From Candidatus Acidiferrales bacterium (GTDB taxonomy: Bacteria; Acidobacteriota; Terriglobia; Acidiferrales; UBA7541): a DNA stretch of 32,147 nt. Numbering within the stretch: the stretch's first letter is position 1; the number at the start of each line of letters is the position of its first letter. The notes under the pieces are model-generated. The model was not told where the DNA came from and did not search any database. It was given only the letters and a program-made list of their open reading frames with translations. The position numbers and the translations under genes are program-made. The stretch covers positions 1 through 32,147 of the forward strand of contig JASHRC010000233.1 of the NCBI GenBank assembly GCA_030037525.1, read 5' to 3'. This document shows positions 1 through 9,932 of this stretch, piece by piece.

Positions 1-619
1 CCACGTGCGCCCACCACGCAACTCCTCCCATCGACTGCGATCCAAGCGAACTGATCCCGCTCAGGAACTGCACGGCAAACCACAGGCCGATGAAAAGCAC
101 CGCAGGAAGTTGACACGTGAACCAAATGATGAGAAGCGGTACCAGGGTGAGGATGCGCGAGCCCGGGAAGAAGACGACGTACGCACCGAGGACCCCAGAG
201 ATCGCCCCGCTGGCGCCGATCGAAGGAATGTGCGACCCCCAGGAAAAAAGTGTTTGCGAGATGCCGGACCCGATACCCGCTACCAGATAAAAGAAAAGGT
301 AGGGCACTGAACCGAGGCGGTCCTCCACATTGCCGCCGAAAATCCACAGAAACCACATGTTCCCGATAATGTGAAGGAATCCGCCATGCAGAAACATGCA
401 GGTGAACAGCGGGAGCAAAGCCTGTTCCATCGTGTAGCGGCGGCCGGCGAGCGCGAGCGAAATCTTGGCTGGGACGAGCCCATAGGTTCTGACCAGGGCC
501 TCGCCTGCCGCCGGAGGGAGCGATATTTGATGGATAAAGACCAGAACATTAATCAAGATCAGCAGCAGGGTGACGATCGGAAAGGACCGCCGCGGCGTCA
601 TATCCTTTAGCGGGATCAC
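1..619 (-). CDS. Rhomboid family intramembrane serine protease (3' part cut by window edge)
   Basis: Polytopic membrane protease that cleaves substrates within the membrane. 206 residues are visible before the sequence runs off the left edge. The N-terminus is a hydrophobic helix (about residues 14-29). A GASG motif follows, with the presumed nucleophile Ser137, and the visible part ends at WWAHV with the presumed catalytic His205. The HGGFLHIIGNMWFLW segment (about 78-92) is typical of the family. I chose GTG at 619 because an AGGAG lies 7 bases upstream and the resulting start (MIPLKD) resembles family N-termini; the later ATG at 601 would lose this. The GTG overlaps the TGA of the upstream sugar kinase (GTGA), so translation is probably coupled. 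Substrate unknown. Family assignment is secure. Confidence 0.93.
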   Translation of the reverse strand, partial: MIPLKDMTPRRSFPIVTLLLILINVLVFIHQISLPPAAGEALVRTYGLVPAKISLALAGRRYTMEQALLPLFTCMFLHGGFLHIIGNMWFLWIFGGNVEDRLGSVPYLFFYLVAGIGSGISQTLFSWGSHIPSIGASGAISGVLGAYVVFFPGSRILTLVPLLIIWFTCQLPAVLFIGLWFAVQFLSGISSLGSQSMGGVAWWAHV

Positions 620-1611
620 GCGCGGGCTCCTGGGGTGAGAGCTGCCTGCGCGGCTAGACGCAGCGCCTGGCCGCTGTAGGCAAGCTCGGATCGTTCGCCC
701 GTGCGGCGGAGGTTTTGAATTTCTCCAAGCGATGCGATCCTGCCACGGGCTCCCGGCGCCGTGCAGTTCAAGGCGGCAGCGGCACAACTGAATTCAAGTA
801 ATACTTCAATTGACCAACTCTGCAGCAGACCGTAGAGAAACGCGCCGTGGAAGATATCGCCGGCACCAGTCGTGTCGATCGCCCGCACGCGAAAACCCGG
901 GCAAAGCAGAAATTTCTGCCCGTCCCATGCCAGCGCCCCGAGATGGCCGAGCGTCGCCGCTATCAAACGGCAGTTGAACTCACAGAAAATTCTGGGCAGC
1001 GACTTGAGCAGATCGGGCTCGCCGGTGAGCCTTTCAGGAAACGCTTTCGATGTGATGGGAAAAGCGACGGTTTGAAGTAGCGGTTCAACATGGTGGTAGA
1101 GATTGTCGAAGTCGCCGACGACCGGAATCGATTCTTCGCGAGCCCAGCGGGCCGCTTGAGCCGAAGCCTCCGTATCATGCCCATCGACAAGCAAGGCGCG
1201 AGCCCCGGAAATCCAGTCGCGTTTAAGGTCCGCTGCTCGGAGAGCGATCTGGGGGTCACGCTTCCAAAGGACGGTGCGCTCGCCGGAAGATTCGTCGACC
1301 AGAATAAACGCAGTTTGGCTAGCCGAGCCGCTCACCGTGATCCAATGGGCGTCGACGCCTTCGCGCTTCATTTCACCGGCCTGGAGATTGCCCGCGGTAT
1401 CATCCCCGATTTTGCCCACGTAACGCGCCGAAAGACCCCAGCGGCGGCAAGCCACAATAGCACTGGCGACCTGACCGCCGGGCATCACCTCGGCCGAAAG
1501 GATTTCCATTTTGGAATCGGTCCGAGGGAAGCAGGGAAGGCGAATGATGGTGTCGGTTGCGTTGACGCCTACACCCACGACGTCGACTCGAGCGGAGGCG
1601 GCGCCATTCAT
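616..1611 (-). CDS. PfkB-family carbohydrate kinase (ribokinase-like)
   Basis: 331-residue cytosolic sugar or nucleoside kinase of the ribokinase/PfkB superfamily. It has the N-terminal glycine motif (PGGQVASAI, about 44-52) and the C-terminal anion-hole/catalytic motif DTTGAGD at 246-252, where Asp252 is the expected base. The substrate cannot be read from sequence; ribose, fructose, adenosine or a sugar phosphate are all possible. The ATG at 1611 is preferred over a frame open back to 1821, because homology begins at VDVVGVGVNATD (9-20). No Shine-Dalgarno is visible. A TTGAAA/TACAGT promoter-like pair sits 8 bases before the start. The stop overlaps the GTG start of the rhomboid gene. Divergent from recO, sharing a 185-base spacer. 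Confidence 0.9.
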   Translation of the reverse strand: MNGAASARVDVVGVGVNATDTIIRLPCFPRTDSKMEILSAEVMPGGQVASAIVACRRWGLSARYVGKIGDDTAGNLQAGEMKREGVDAHWITVSGSASQTAFILVDESSGERTVLWKRDPQIALRAADLKRDWISGARALLVDGHDTEASAQAARWAREESIPVVGDFDNLYHHVEPLLQTVAFPITSKAFPERLTGEPDLLKSLPRIFCEFNCRLIAATLGHLGALAWDGQKFLLCPGFRVRAIDTTGAGDIFHGAFLYGLLQSWSIEVLLEFSCAAAALNCTAPGARGRIASLGEIQNLRRTGERSELAYSGQALRLAAQAALTPGARA

Positions 1612-1619
1612 GGCACAAC

Positions 1620-1647
1620 ACTGTAGCTGAGCCTGGCAAATTTTCAA
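1620..1647 (-). promoter_or_regulatory. Possible promoter of the sugar kinase gene
   Basis: On the minus strand TTGAAA (1647-1642) and TACAGT (1625-1620) are separated by 16 bases. The -10-like box ends 8 bases before the ATG, so transcription would start at or next to the start codon. This fits the lack of a Shine-Dalgarno site. Seen by eye only. Confidence 0.35.
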
Positions 1648-1796
1648 ATGAGCGCGAAAGGTGGCGCGTTTAAACAATTGCCACGCCTGAATGGCTGTGG
1701 TAGAAAAATTTGGTTGCCATGTTTGCCGCCTGCCGGGCTTGTCAAGGCGCGGGGATCGCGAGCGACGAGCCAGGGCATGGCTCTGCCGGCGCGCTA

Positions 1797-2549
1797 ATGC
1801 CACTCCGTGAATCCGAGGCAATCGTCCTCCAACACTATGCCCTAGGCGAAGCCGACTGGCTCGTCAGTTTCCTTGCGCGAACGATGGGGCGCATGCGGGG
1901 CGTGGCGGCGGGCGCGCGCAGGCCGAAAAGCCGGTTCGGATCGACGCTGGAAAGGCTCTCCTACGTGCGCATCTGGTTTTTCGAGCGCGAGAACCGCGAG
2001 CTGGTCCGCATCAATCAGTGCGAAATGATCGAGTCGTTTATCGATGCCTTTCGCGATTATGCGTCGAGCGTAGCGCTGAGTATTTTTAGCGAAGTGACCG
2101 AGGCCGTGTTGCCCGAGCACGAGGCGTCGGATGCCAGTTTCCGTTTGCTGCTGCTTGCGGCGCGGAGTGTGAAGCGGACACTACGGCCCGAGTTGCCGCT
2201 GGCATACTTCGCCCTTTGGAGCGTGAAACTCGGCGGCTGGCTGGTTCGGCTCGACCGCTGTGGCCGGTGCGGTAATGTTTTGCTGGAAGGAGCGACTGCG
2301 TACTTCTCTCGCGGCGGCTCGGGCGTTGCCTGCCCAAAATGCCGACTACCGGCCATGCGCGCCGTTTCGCCCGGCGCGCTCGCTCTAGCGCGGCAGGTGC
2401 TGACCGAGCGACTGGACCGACTGGTCGAGAATCGAGCGGGAACCACGAGCAGCTCTGCGAGAGAATTGACCGATCGAATGCTCGACGTGATCGAACAGCA
2501 AATCGACCGCAAACTCAAATCGCGAGAACTCCTGGAGCAAATCGCGTGA
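1797..2549 (+). CDS. recO: DNA repair protein RecO
   Basis: 250-residue RecO, which helps RecR and RecF load RecA on SSB-coated DNA in recombinational repair. The N-terminal OB-fold region ([17 protein letters not shown], about 4-20) is typical. A four-cysteine zinc site is present (CGRC at 155-158 and CPKC at 179-182). The start is the ATG at 1797; the frame is open upstream to 1710 but that stretch does not look like RecO. It is first gene of a coupled set: its TGA overlaps the GTG start of glyQ. ssb, whose product RecO contacts, lies elsewhere in the window. Confidence 0.95.
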   Translation: MPLRESEAIVLQHYALGEADWLVSFLARTMGRMRGVAAGARRPKSRFGSTLERLSYVRIWFFERENRELVRINQCEMIESFIDAFRDYASSVALSIFSEVTEAVLPEHEASDASFRLLLLAARSVKRTLRPELPLAYFALWSVKLGGWLVRLDRCGRCGNVLLEGATAYFSRGGSGVACPKCRLPAMRAVSPGALALARQVLTERLDRLVENRAGTTSSSARELTDRMLDVIEQQIDRKLKSRELLEQIA

Positions 2550-3502
2550 AAGATCCCGCCAAGCCTCTGGATGCCAAGGTGCAGCAAAAAAAGCGGCGGG
2601 GCCTCTCCTTTCAGGAACTTCTACTAAAACTTGAGGAGTACTGGGCACGCAAAGATTGCATCCTACAACAGCCCTACGACATCGAAGTCGGCGCAGGCAC
2701 CATGCACCCGGAAACTTTTCTGCGCGTGCTCGGGCCCGATCCTTATCGCGTCGTGTATGTCCAGCCGAGCCGGCGTCCCGCTGACGGGCGCTACGGCGAA
2801 AATCCCAATCGGCTCTATAAGCACACCCAGCTTCAAGTGGTACTGAAACCATCGCCCAGGGAGATTCAGGATCTCTATCTTGCGAGCCTGGTGGCGGTCG
2901 GGATCGATCTGAAAGAGCACGACGTCCGCTTTGAGGAAGATAACTGGGAATCGCCAACGCTCGGCGCTTGGGGAATCGGGTGGCAGGTGCTGCTCGACGG
3001 GCTTGAAATTACGCAGTTCACCTACTTTCAGCAATGCGGGGGCCTCGATCTCGACCCGATTTCCGTGGAACTGACCTACGGACTCGATCGCATCGCGGCC
3101 TATCTGCAGGGCGTAGACAAGGTTTTCGATGTGCTGTGGACCGATCGAGTGACTTATGGCCAGGTGCGGCTCGCTGAAGAGGAGCAATTTTCGGCCTACA
3201 GCTTCGATCATGCGGATATCTCAGCGACGCGCAGGCAGTTCGATCTCTGCGAGGCCGAAGCGACACGCTTGCTAAATGAGTACGACAAGCTCCCGCCCGG
3301 GGCCAGGAAGCGCTTCCCCGTGCTGCAGGCCTACGACTTCTGTTTGAAGTGCTCTCACCTATTCAATCTGCTCGATGCGCGTGGAGCCGTTTCGGTGACC
3401 GAGCGGGCGGCGATGATTGCTCGGGTGCGAAAGCTGGCCACCCTGGTGGCACGGGACTGGCTCGATCAGCGCGCCGGGATCGAAAGAAAGGTGAGCGCAT
3501 GA
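2546..3502 (+). CDS. glyQ: Glycyl-tRNA synthetase alpha subunit
   Basis: 318-residue catalytic subunit of the bacterial alpha2-beta2 glycyl-tRNA synthetase, which charges tRNA-Gly. Diagnostic stretches include [13 protein letters not shown], the [16 protein letters not shown] segment, [18 protein letters not shown] and the [12 protein letters not shown] region, all strongly conserved in GlyQ. I chose GTG at 2546: it overlaps the recO stop (GTGA) and has GGAG 9 bases upstream. The frame is open further upstream inside recO, but that part reads as an out-of-frame shadow. The stop overlaps the glyS ATG (ATGA), fitting the 1:1 subunit need. Confidence 0.97.
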   Translation: MKDPAKPLDAKVQQKKRRGLSFQELLLKLEEYWARKDCILQQPYDIEVGAGTMHPETFLRVLGPDPYRVVYVQPSRRPADGRYGENPNRLYKHTQLQVVLKPSPREIQDLYLASLVAVGIDLKEHDVRFEEDNWESPTLGAWGIGWQVLLDGLEITQFTYFQQCGGLDLDPISVELTYGLDRIAAYLQGVDKVFDVLWTDRVTYGQVRLAEEEQFSAYSFDHADISATRRQFDLCEAEATRLLNEYDKLPPGARKRFPVLQAYDFCLKCSHLFNLLDARGAVSVTERAAMIARVRKLATLVARDWLDQRAGIERKVSA

Positions 3503-5679
3503 GGCCCCGAGCCCCAGGACCGGACGGCAAGGCGAGGGCGGACCTGCTGTTGGAGATCGGCTGCGAGGAGATTCCTGCTGGGATGATTCTCAAGGCCTCG
3601 CAGGAGCTTCGAGCGATCCTTGCGAACCAGCTTGCCACTCACCTCCTAGTCGACGGGCCGACAGCTGAAGCATCGATTGAGACATTTGGTGCGCCGCGAA
3701 GACTTGTGGCCATTGCCAGAAATATTCGAGTAAAACAGGAAGATCTGACGCGGGAGGTCATGGGACCGCCCAGATCGGTTGCCTATGACAGTGCCGGAGA
3801 GCCGACCAGAGCGGCACAAAGCTTTGCCTCGAAGCAGGGAGTCCCGCTCTCCAGACTGAGGGTTGTCGATACGCCGAAGGGCGAGTATGTCGCGGCAAGA
3901 CTCACGATTGCCGGGAAACCCGCGCCGCAGATTTTGAGCGAGATTCTGCCGGAAGCGATTCGCGAGATTTCCTGGCCGCGATCGATGGTTTGGTCGGGCG
4001 TACACGGCCCTCGGTTTATCCGCCCGATCCGCTGGATCGTGGCGACACTGGGCGGCGAGACGGTCGCCTGCGCCTATGCCGATGTGCGATCGGGCAACCA
4101 CACCGAGGGGCACCGATTTCTGGGCCAAAGAAAGATTCCTGTCAGCGGGCCCAGGGATTATGAGGCGCGGCTCAAGCGGAATTTCGTTCTTTGCCGTCCC
4201 GAGGAGCGACGCCAGAAAATCGAGCGCGAATTGAAGTCCGTTGCTGCCCGCAAGAGCCTGCGCCCCCACGAAGATGAAGCGTTACTTGAGATGGTCACCT
4301 ATCTCAATGAATATCCGACGGTCATCCTCGGGGATTTCGATCCGGTCTTTCTGGGGCTGCCGGAAGAAATCCTGATCACCGTGATGCGCGACCATCAGAA
4401 ATACTTTGCAGTCGAGAATCGCAAAAAGCAGCTGGCTCCGCATTTTCTTGCGGTGATCAACTTACCCCGCGATCCCAAGGGTCTGGTGAGGGAAGGGCAC
4501 GAGCGCGTGTTGCGCGCGCGCTTTGTCGACGCTCAGTTTTTCTGGACGAACGACCAGAAGATCAAGCTCGGAGAGTATTTGCCCAAGCTTGCTGCGGTGA
4601 CCTATGAGCGGCGGCTCGGCAGCTATCGCGACAAAGTCGAGCGGATTCGCTCACTCGCGCGCTGGCTTTCCGAGCAGTGGGTGGCCGGGGGGATCGCCCA
4701 GGCGGACGTGGCCGGCGCGGATCGCGCCGCGGAACTTGCGAAGTGCGACTTGGTCACCGACATGGTTCGCGAGTTCACCGAATTGCAGGGGGTGGTCGGC
4801 GGGCTCTATGCGCTCGAGCAGGGCGAGCCCGAGGAAATCGCCTGGGCTGTCTACGATCACTACAAGCCGCACGGCCTTGACGATCCCGTGCCGCGCAATC
4901 TGATCGGCTCGGCGGTGGCGCTCGCCGACAAGCTGGATTCCTTGATGGCCTGCTTTGCAGTCGGGGTGATTCCCACCGGTTCAAGTGATCCGTTCGCTTT
5001 GCGGCGCTCGGCGCTCGGCGTCATCAAGATCCTGCTGGAGCAGAAGCTCCCACTTTCGCTCTCCGCTGCTGTTTCGGCGGCTGCCAAATCGCTCAAGGAA
5101 CATGCTCCGCGAATCGAGACTTCCGAGGCGGTCGAGCGCCAAGTCCTGGAATTTCTTCTCGACCGGGCACGCTACATCCTCAAGGAGCGCCGGGGGTACG
5201 CCTACGATGAAATCAACGCTGCGTTTGCGGCGGGCGCCGATGAACTGGGAGATGCCGTCGATCGCATCGCGGCTTTACAAGCGATTCGCAAGACCAAGGA
5301 CTTCGACCCGCTGGCGGCCAGCTTCAAGCGCATTCGCAACATTCTTGAGAAGTCGGTCGGCACGGGAGACAAGGTTCAACAAGCGGTGGACACGGCCCTA
5401 CTCAAGGAGGCTGGCGAACTGCAGCTGTTCACGGTCGCGCAACAGATCGGCCGTGCGGCCATACAATTCAAGAAGGAGAGGAAGTATCGCAGAGCGCTCG
5501 AGAAAATTTCCGAGCTGCGGCCGAGTGTAGACTTTTTCTTCGACAAAGTTCTAGTGATGGATGAAGATGCAAAGGTGCGGCGCAATCGGATTGCGTTGCT
5601 GGCGGGATTGTTAAAGGAATTCTCGACCATCGCCGATTTTTCCGAGTTGGGTGCAGAAGAAGCAAGGCAGGCGAAGTGA
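3499..5679 (+). CDS. glyS: Glycyl-tRNA synthetase beta subunit
   Basis: 726-residue beta subunit of the heterotetrameric glycyl-tRNA synthetase; it binds tRNA-Gly and is needed for charging. The N-terminus [14 protein letters not shown] (about 16-29) and the central [11 protein letters not shown] are GlyS hallmarks. The C-terminal roughly 120 residues form the anticodon-binding region. The ATG at 3499 overlaps the glyQ TGA, with GGTGAG just upstream. The length is normal for the family, around 690-730. Followed after 63 bases by ppdK on the same strand. Confidence 0.97.
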   Translation: MRPRAPGPDGKARADLLLEIGCEEIPAGMILKASQELRAILANQLATHLLVDGPTAEASIETFGAPRRLVAIARNIRVKQEDLTREVMGPPRSVAYDSAGEPTRAAQSFASKQGVPLSRLRVVDTPKGEYVAARLTIAGKPAPQILSEILPEAIREISWPRSMVWSGVHGPRFIRPIRWIVATLGGETVACAYADVRSGNHTEGHRFLGQRKIPVSGPRDYEARLKRNFVLCRPEERRQKIERELKSVAARKSLRPHEDEALLEMVTYLNEYPTVILGDFDPVFLGLPEEILITVMRDHQKYFAVENRKKQLAPHFLAVINLPRDPKGLVREGHERVLRARFVDAQFFWTNDQKIKLGEYLPKLAAVTYERRLGSYRDKVERIRSLARWLSEQWVAGGIAQADVAGADRAAELAKCDLVTDMVREFTELQGVVGGLYALEQGEPEEIAWAVYDHYKPHGLDDPVPRNLIGSAVALADKLDSLMACFAVGVIPTGSSDPFALRRSALGVIKILLEQKLPLSLSAAVSAAAKSLKEHAPRIETSEAVERQVLEFLLDRARYILKERRGYAYDEINAAFAAGADELGDAVDRIAALQAIRKTKDFDPLAASFKRIRNILEKSVGTGDKVQQAVDTALLKEAGELQLFTVAQQIGRAAIQFKKERKYRRALEKISELRPSVDFFFDKVLVMDEDAKVRRNRIALLAGLLKEFSTIADFSELGAEEARQAK

Positions 5680-5742
5680 AGAACTGCTTGAATCATCGGC
5701 CCGCCGACATTTGAGCGTTGTGGGGACGACTGAGGGAGAGTG

Positions 5743-8430
5743 ATGAAATACGTTTATTTCTTTGGGCGAGGGAAAGCAGACGGAACGGCGGAGCGGCGCG
5801 ACTTACTGGGAGGCAAAGGCGCGGGCTTGGCGGAGATGACTCGAATTGGGCTGCCAGTCCCAGCCGGCTTCACCATCACAACTGAGGCGTGCGACTACTA
5901 CTTCAAGCACCACCACAAATATCCCAAACAGCTTGGCGGCGAGGTGTCCAAGCATCTGGCGCGTCTGGAAAACCTAACTCGCAAGAGGCTCGGAGATTCG
6001 ACCGACCCGCTGCTGGTCAGCGTCCGGTCTGGCTCAGCAAGGTCCATGCCCGGAATGATGGAGACGATTCTCAATCTGGGACTGAACGAAAAGTCGGTCG
6101 AGGGCTTGGCCAGAGCGACGCGGAACGATCGTTTTGCCTGGGACGCTTACCGCAGATTTGTGCAGATGTATTCAACGGTCGTGATTGGCCTTGCCAAAGA
6201 AGAGCTCGAAGCGCGCCTGCGCGACATGAAGATGCGCTATGGGGTGAAAGATGACACCGAAGTGGCGGCCAAAGGCTGGCGGGAGCTCGTCGGGGAATAT
6301 AAGGGGTACTTCAAGCAGAAGACCGGCCGCGATTTTCCCCAGGACCCAGTCGAGCAACTCTGGGGCGCGATTGGCGCCGTCTTTGAGTCGTGGATGGGCG
6401 AAAAGGCCGTCACCTACCGTCGCGTGGAGAAGATCACAGGTCTGCTGGGGACTGCCGTCAACGTGGTTCAGATGGTCTTTGGGAATACGGGCCAAGATTC
6501 CGGTACGGGCGTTTGTTTCACGCGCGATCCCTCGACCGGTGAGAAGACGTTCTTCGGCGATTTCTTGTTGAACGCGCAAGGCGAGGACGTGGTGGCGGGA
6601 ATCCGCACGCCGATGCACCTAGGCGAGCTCGAAACCAAAATGCCGAAGGTCTACCAGCAGCTGGAGAGAGTTCGAGCGAAACTTGAACGCCATTATCGCG
6701 ACATGCAAGACATGGAGTTCACTGTGGAAGCCGGGAAGCTCTACATGCTGCAGACCCGCACTGGAAAACGTTCGCCGGCCGCGGCTTTCCGCATCGCCGT
6801 CGACATGGTCGACGAGAGACTAATCACCGTGGAAGAAGCAATTGAACGCATCAAGCCCGAAGACATTGAGCGGCTTTTCTATCCGGTTCTCGATCCTAAG
6901 CTCGCGCGCAGTGAGCTTGCCAGCCGCAAGCTTGCAGAAGGAATTAACGCCGTGCCCGGAGCGGCGGTGGGCAAGGCCGTTTTTACGGCGCACGATGCCG
7001 AGGAGTGGGCATCGCGCGGCGAGAAGGTCATTTTGGTTCGGCGCGAAACGAGCCCGGAGGACGTCGGCGGCATGTTCGTCGCGCAGGGAATCCTCACGGC
7101 GACCGGAGGAAAAACCAGCCATGCCGCAGTCGTTGCCCGGGGCTGGGGCAAGTGCTGCATCGTCGGGGTGGAAAGCCTCACGATCGAAGCCGACGTGAAG
7201 AAGATGAGCGTCAACGGACGCGCCGTAAAGGAAGGGGAGTGGATCACGCTGGATGGCGGAGACGGCTCGGTTTATACCGGGCAAATCGAACTGGTCCGCC
7301 CCGAGCCGCCCCAGGCCTACCGGACCCTGCTGAAGTGGGCGGACAAGAAAAGGAAACTCGGAGTGCGGACCAATGCCGATACGCCGCGGGACGCGCGCGT
7401 GGCGCGCGAGATGGGCGCCGAGGGAATCGGGTTGTGCCGCACCGAACACATGTTCTTCAAGGACTTCGAGCATCCGGAAAAAAGTGTCGAGCGTCAGGAA
7501 GCCATTCAGGAAATGATCCTGGCCGACACATCCCAGGCGCGGGAGCGGGCGCTCGACAAGCTGCTGCCCTTCCAGCGGCGCGACTTTATCGGGATTTTTG
7601 AAGCGATGGACGGCTTGCCCGTTACCATCCGTCTGATCGACCCTCCGCTGCACGAGTTCGTGCCACACGACCCGGCAAAACAGGCGGAGCTTGCGGCGAA
7701 GATGGGGGTTCCTACCGAGGCAGTCGAGCGGCGAGTAGAGCAATTGAGGGAAGCCAATCCGATGCTTGGGCATCGCGGCTGCCGGCTCTCGATCACCTAT
7801 CCGGAAATCCTCGAGATGCAAGTTCGCGCAATCATTGAAGCGGCGATCGATTGCCAGAAGCGGGGGGTTAAAGTTTTACCTGAGATCATGCATCCGCTTA
7901 CGCTCGATAAGAAGGAGCTCGAAATCCTCGACCAGGCGACCCGGCGTGTGGCGGGCGAGGTTATTTCGAGATCTAAAGTAAAACTTAACTATTTGGTCGG
8001 CACCATGATTGAGTTGCCGCGCGCGGCGCTGATGGCCAGAGAGATAGCGCAAGTGGCAGAGTTCTTCTCCTTCGGCACAAACGATCTCACCCAGACGACC
8101 ATGGGGCTCTCGCGGGATGATGCAGGGCGTTTCTTGCCTGTCTACGTCGATCAGAGCAAAGCGGGCATTTTCAAAGAGGACCCATTCCAGACCCTCGATA
8201 CGGAGGGCGTTGGGATGCTGATCGAATGGGCGATCGAGAATGGACGTGCGAGTCGACCCAATTTGAAGATCGGAATCTGCGGCGAGCATGGCGGTGATGC
8301 GGAGAGCGTAAAGTTCTGCCATCGCGTGGGAATGAACTATGTGAGCGCTTCGCCCTTCCGCGTGCCCATTTCGCGATTGGCTGCGGCGCAGGCCGTGATT
8401 GAGGAACACAAGCACGCCAGCAGGAAGTAG
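5743..8430 (+). CDS. ppdK: Pyruvate, phosphate dikinase
   Basis: 895-residue PPDK, which interconverts pyruvate + ATP + Pi and phosphoenolpyruvate + AMP + PPi, working in glycolysis or gluconeogenesis. The N-terminal nucleotide-binding domain begins YFFGRGKADG and carries GGKGAGLAEM. The swivelling phosphohistidine domain has GGKTSHAAVVARGWGK with His460 as the phosphocarrier. The C-terminal PEP/pyruvate barrel has GTNDLTQTTMG and ends near GICGEHGGD, whose Cys846 matches the catalytic cysteine of the family. Start is ATG 5743 with AGGGAG upstream; an in-frame GTG lies just before it at 5740. Adjacent to glyS, an arrangement I recall from other phyla, and likely cotranscribed. Confidence 0.97.
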   Translation: MKYVYFFGRGKADGTAERRDLLGGKGAGLAEMTRIGLPVPAGFTITTEACDYYFKHHHKYPKQLGGEVSKHLARLENLTRKRLGDSTDPLLVSVRSGSARSMPGMMETILNLGLNEKSVEGLARATRNDRFAWDAYRRFVQMYSTVVIGLAKEELEARLRDMKMRYGVKDDTEVAAKGWRELVGEYKGYFKQKTGRDFPQDPVEQLWGAIGAVFESWMGEKAVTYRRVEKITGLLGTAVNVVQMVFGNTGQDSGTGVCFTRDPSTGEKTFFGDFLLNAQGEDVVAGIRTPMHLGELETKMPKVYQQLERVRAKLERHYRDMQDMEFTVEAGKLYMLQTRTGKRSPAAAFRIAVDMVDERLITVEEAIERIKPEDIERLFYPVLDPKLARSELASRKLAEGINAVPGAAVGKAVFTAHDAEEWASRGEKVILVRRETSPEDVGGMFVAQGILTATGGKTSHAAVVARGWGKCCIVGVESLTIEADVKKMSVNGRAVKEGEWITLDGGDGSVYTGQIELVRPEPPQAYRTLLKWADKKRKLGVRTNADTPRDARVAREMGAEGIGLCRTEHMFFKDFEHPEKSVERQEAIQEMILADTSQARERALDKLLPFQRRDFIGIFEAMDGLPVTIRLIDPPLHEFVPHDPAKQAELAAKMGVPTEAVERRVEQLREANPMLGHRGCRLSITYPEILEMQVRAIIEAAIDCQKRGVKVLPEIMHPLTLDKKELEILDQATRRVAGEVISRSKVKLNYLVGTMIELPRAALMAREIAQVAEFFSFGTNDLTQTTMGLSRDDAGRFLPVYVDQSKAGIFKEDPFQTLDTEGVGMLIEWAIENGRASRPNLKIGICGEHGGDAESVKFCHRVGMNYVSASPFRVPISRLAAAQAVIEEHKHASRK

Positions 8431-8498
8431 GGCCCATGGCGAGGCGATTCGCGAGAAGTCGGTAATTGACCTCTCCCCAATTCTGAATCCGCTCCCGC

Positions 8499-9224
8499 AT
8501 GCCCGAGAAGAACTCTTCGATCCGTTTAAGACGACAGAAGGGCCGAGCGGGGCTGCTGCTTCGCGTGCGGCGCGAGCTCGGACGCGTGGCCGACCCGCAA
8601 AAAGCGCCAGTCATGCAGGCGTACATGAAATCGATCATGCCGTATCACGGCGTCGCCACGCCTGTTTTGAAAAAGACCTGCAGGCAGCTCTTCGGTCGGT
8701 TGGAACTGCCGAGCGCAGAGGTGTGGCGCGCGCACGTGCTCGGACTATGGCGGGGAGCAAAGTACCGCGAAGAGCGTTACGCAGCGATCGTGTTGAGTGG
8801 CAACAAGCGCGCTGTTGCTTTCCAGGTGCCTGCCGCAATGCCAATGTATGAAGAAATCATCGTGACCGGTGCCTGGTGGGATTATGTCGACGTGGTCGCA
8901 TCCAGACGTGTGGGGCCCATTGTGAAACTGCATCCGGCGCCGATGGAGCAAATGATGCGGGCGTGGAGCAAGTGCAACAATTTGTGGAAACGGCGAGCAT
9001 CCATCCTATGCCAGCTGGGATTCAAGAAGGACACCGATCTCGATCTTCTCTACCAGTGCATTGAGCCTTCGATCGATTCGAAGGAGTTTTTTCTCCAAAA
9101 GGCGATCGGTTGGGCTTTGCGCCAATACGCCTGGACCGATCCGGCCGAGGTAGAGCGATACGTGCGCGGTAACGAAGGCAGGCTCAGCGGACTGACAAGG
9201 CGCGAGGCACTCAAGAATCAATGA
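8499..9224 (+). CDS. DNA alkylation repair protein, AlkD-like HEAT-repeat glycosylase
   Basis: 241-residue all-helical protein of the AlkC/AlkD DNA-glycosylase family, which removes alkylated purines without flipping the base. Family landmarks: QAYMKSIMPYHGV (about 40-52), WWDYVD (126-131) and EFFLQKAIGWALRQY (196-210). By analogy with Bacillus AlkD, Trp127, Asp131 and Trp205 would line the site, and the KRRA run (164-167) supplies the basic residues. Length matches AlkD (about 237). The ATG at 8499 has no good Shine-Dalgarno; I kept it because the first helix (RAGLLLRVRRELGRVADPQ) is expected. Lies 68 bases after ppdK; it may have its own promoter. Confidence 0.88.
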   Translation: MPEKNSSIRLRRQKGRAGLLLRVRRELGRVADPQKAPVMQAYMKSIMPYHGVATPVLKKTCRQLFGRLELPSAEVWRAHVLGLWRGAKYREERYAAIVLSGNKRAVAFQVPAAMPMYEEIIVTGAWWDYVDVVASRRVGPIVKLHPAPMEQMMRAWSKCNNLWKRRASILCQLGFKKDTDLDLLYQCIEPSIDSKEFFLQKAIGWALRQYAWTDPAEVERYVRGNEGRLSGLTRREALKNQ

Positions 9225-9238
9225 GAGCCCACTGGCTC
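9225..9238 (+). terminator. Weak hairpin after the AlkD-like gene
   Basis: GAGCC-CACT-GGCTC directly follows the TGA: a 5-base-pair stem with a tetraloop and no T run. It lies between convergent genes (AlkD-like and lemA). Terminator function is only a guess. Confidence 0.22.
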
Positions 9239-9339
9239 AGGTTCTAAGATCTGGTCTCGACTGGGTCTTATGCCCTGGGAATGACCGCCGCACCCACAAA
9301 TGGCAGGCGCCAGTTGCGGCCATGGCTGATCGGGCTAGG

Positions 9340-9912
9340 CTAGTGCGAAACGTCGGAAAACGAGATGGCCACCGGTGCTTTATCTGCTTCGGCGACCTGG
9401 AACATCGGACGCGCATGAAGATTCATCATGCCGGCCAGAATTGCGTCGGGCATCTCCTGAATACGTATGTTGAAGGTGTTCACCGAATCGTTGTAGAACT
9501 CGCGGCGATCCGCGATTTCGCTCTCCAATTCTGTGACGCGCGCCTGGAGATGCGCGAAGTTCGAGTTGGCCTTCAGGTCGGGATAATTTTCGGCCACAGC
9601 GATCAGCCGCCCAAGCGCCGCTGACATTTCCGCACCGGCCTGGACCTTTTGATCGACCGTCGCGGCTTGCGCGTAGGCGGTGCGCGCGGCCGTCACACGC
9701 TCAAGTGTCTCACGTTCGTACTTCATGTAGCCTCTGCAAACCTCGATGAGATTGGGCAGCTCATCGTGCCGCTGCTTGAGGAGCACATCGATGTTGGCCC
9801 AGGCTTTATCGACATTGTTCTTGACCGAAACCAGACCATTGTAGAGAGTGATCACATATGCGATCGCGCCGATTATGACGAACAGCACTAAAAGCAGAGG
9901 AATCCAGCTCAT
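9340..9912 (-). CDS. LemA family protein
   Basis: 190-residue LemA-type protein: one N-terminal membrane helix (about 3-24) followed by a long helical domain. The family signature is clear (YNGLVSVKNNVDKAWANIDVLLKQR, about 24-48, and the LIAVAENYPDLKAN stretch, about 107-120). Biochemical role is not established; the soluble helical part probably faces the periplasm. The start is fixed by AAGGAG upstream of the ATG at 9912. It lies 20 bases after the GIDE-domain gene on the same strand and probably shares its mRNA. Confidence 0.93.
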   Translation of the reverse strand: MSWIPLLLVLFVIIGAIAYVITLYNGLVSVKNNVDKAWANIDVLLKQRHDELPNLIEVCRGYMKYERETLERVTAARTAYAQAATVDQKVQAGAEMSAALGRLIAVAENYPDLKANSNFAHLQARVTELESEIADRREFYNDSVNTFNIRIQEMPDAILAGMMNLHARPMFQVAEADKAPVAISFSDVSH

Positions 9913-9932
9913 CGGTTCTCCTTATCGCTCGA

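Noticed and set aside
1612-1821. Upstream extension of the sugar kinase
   Set aside because: About 70 Arg-rich residues with no homology; a promoter-like pair lies inside it.
6820-7821. Long open frame of 333 codons on the minus strand inside ppdK
   Set aside because: It is antisense to strongly conserved PPDK coding sequence and its product has no recognisable motifs; a GC-rich codon shadow.
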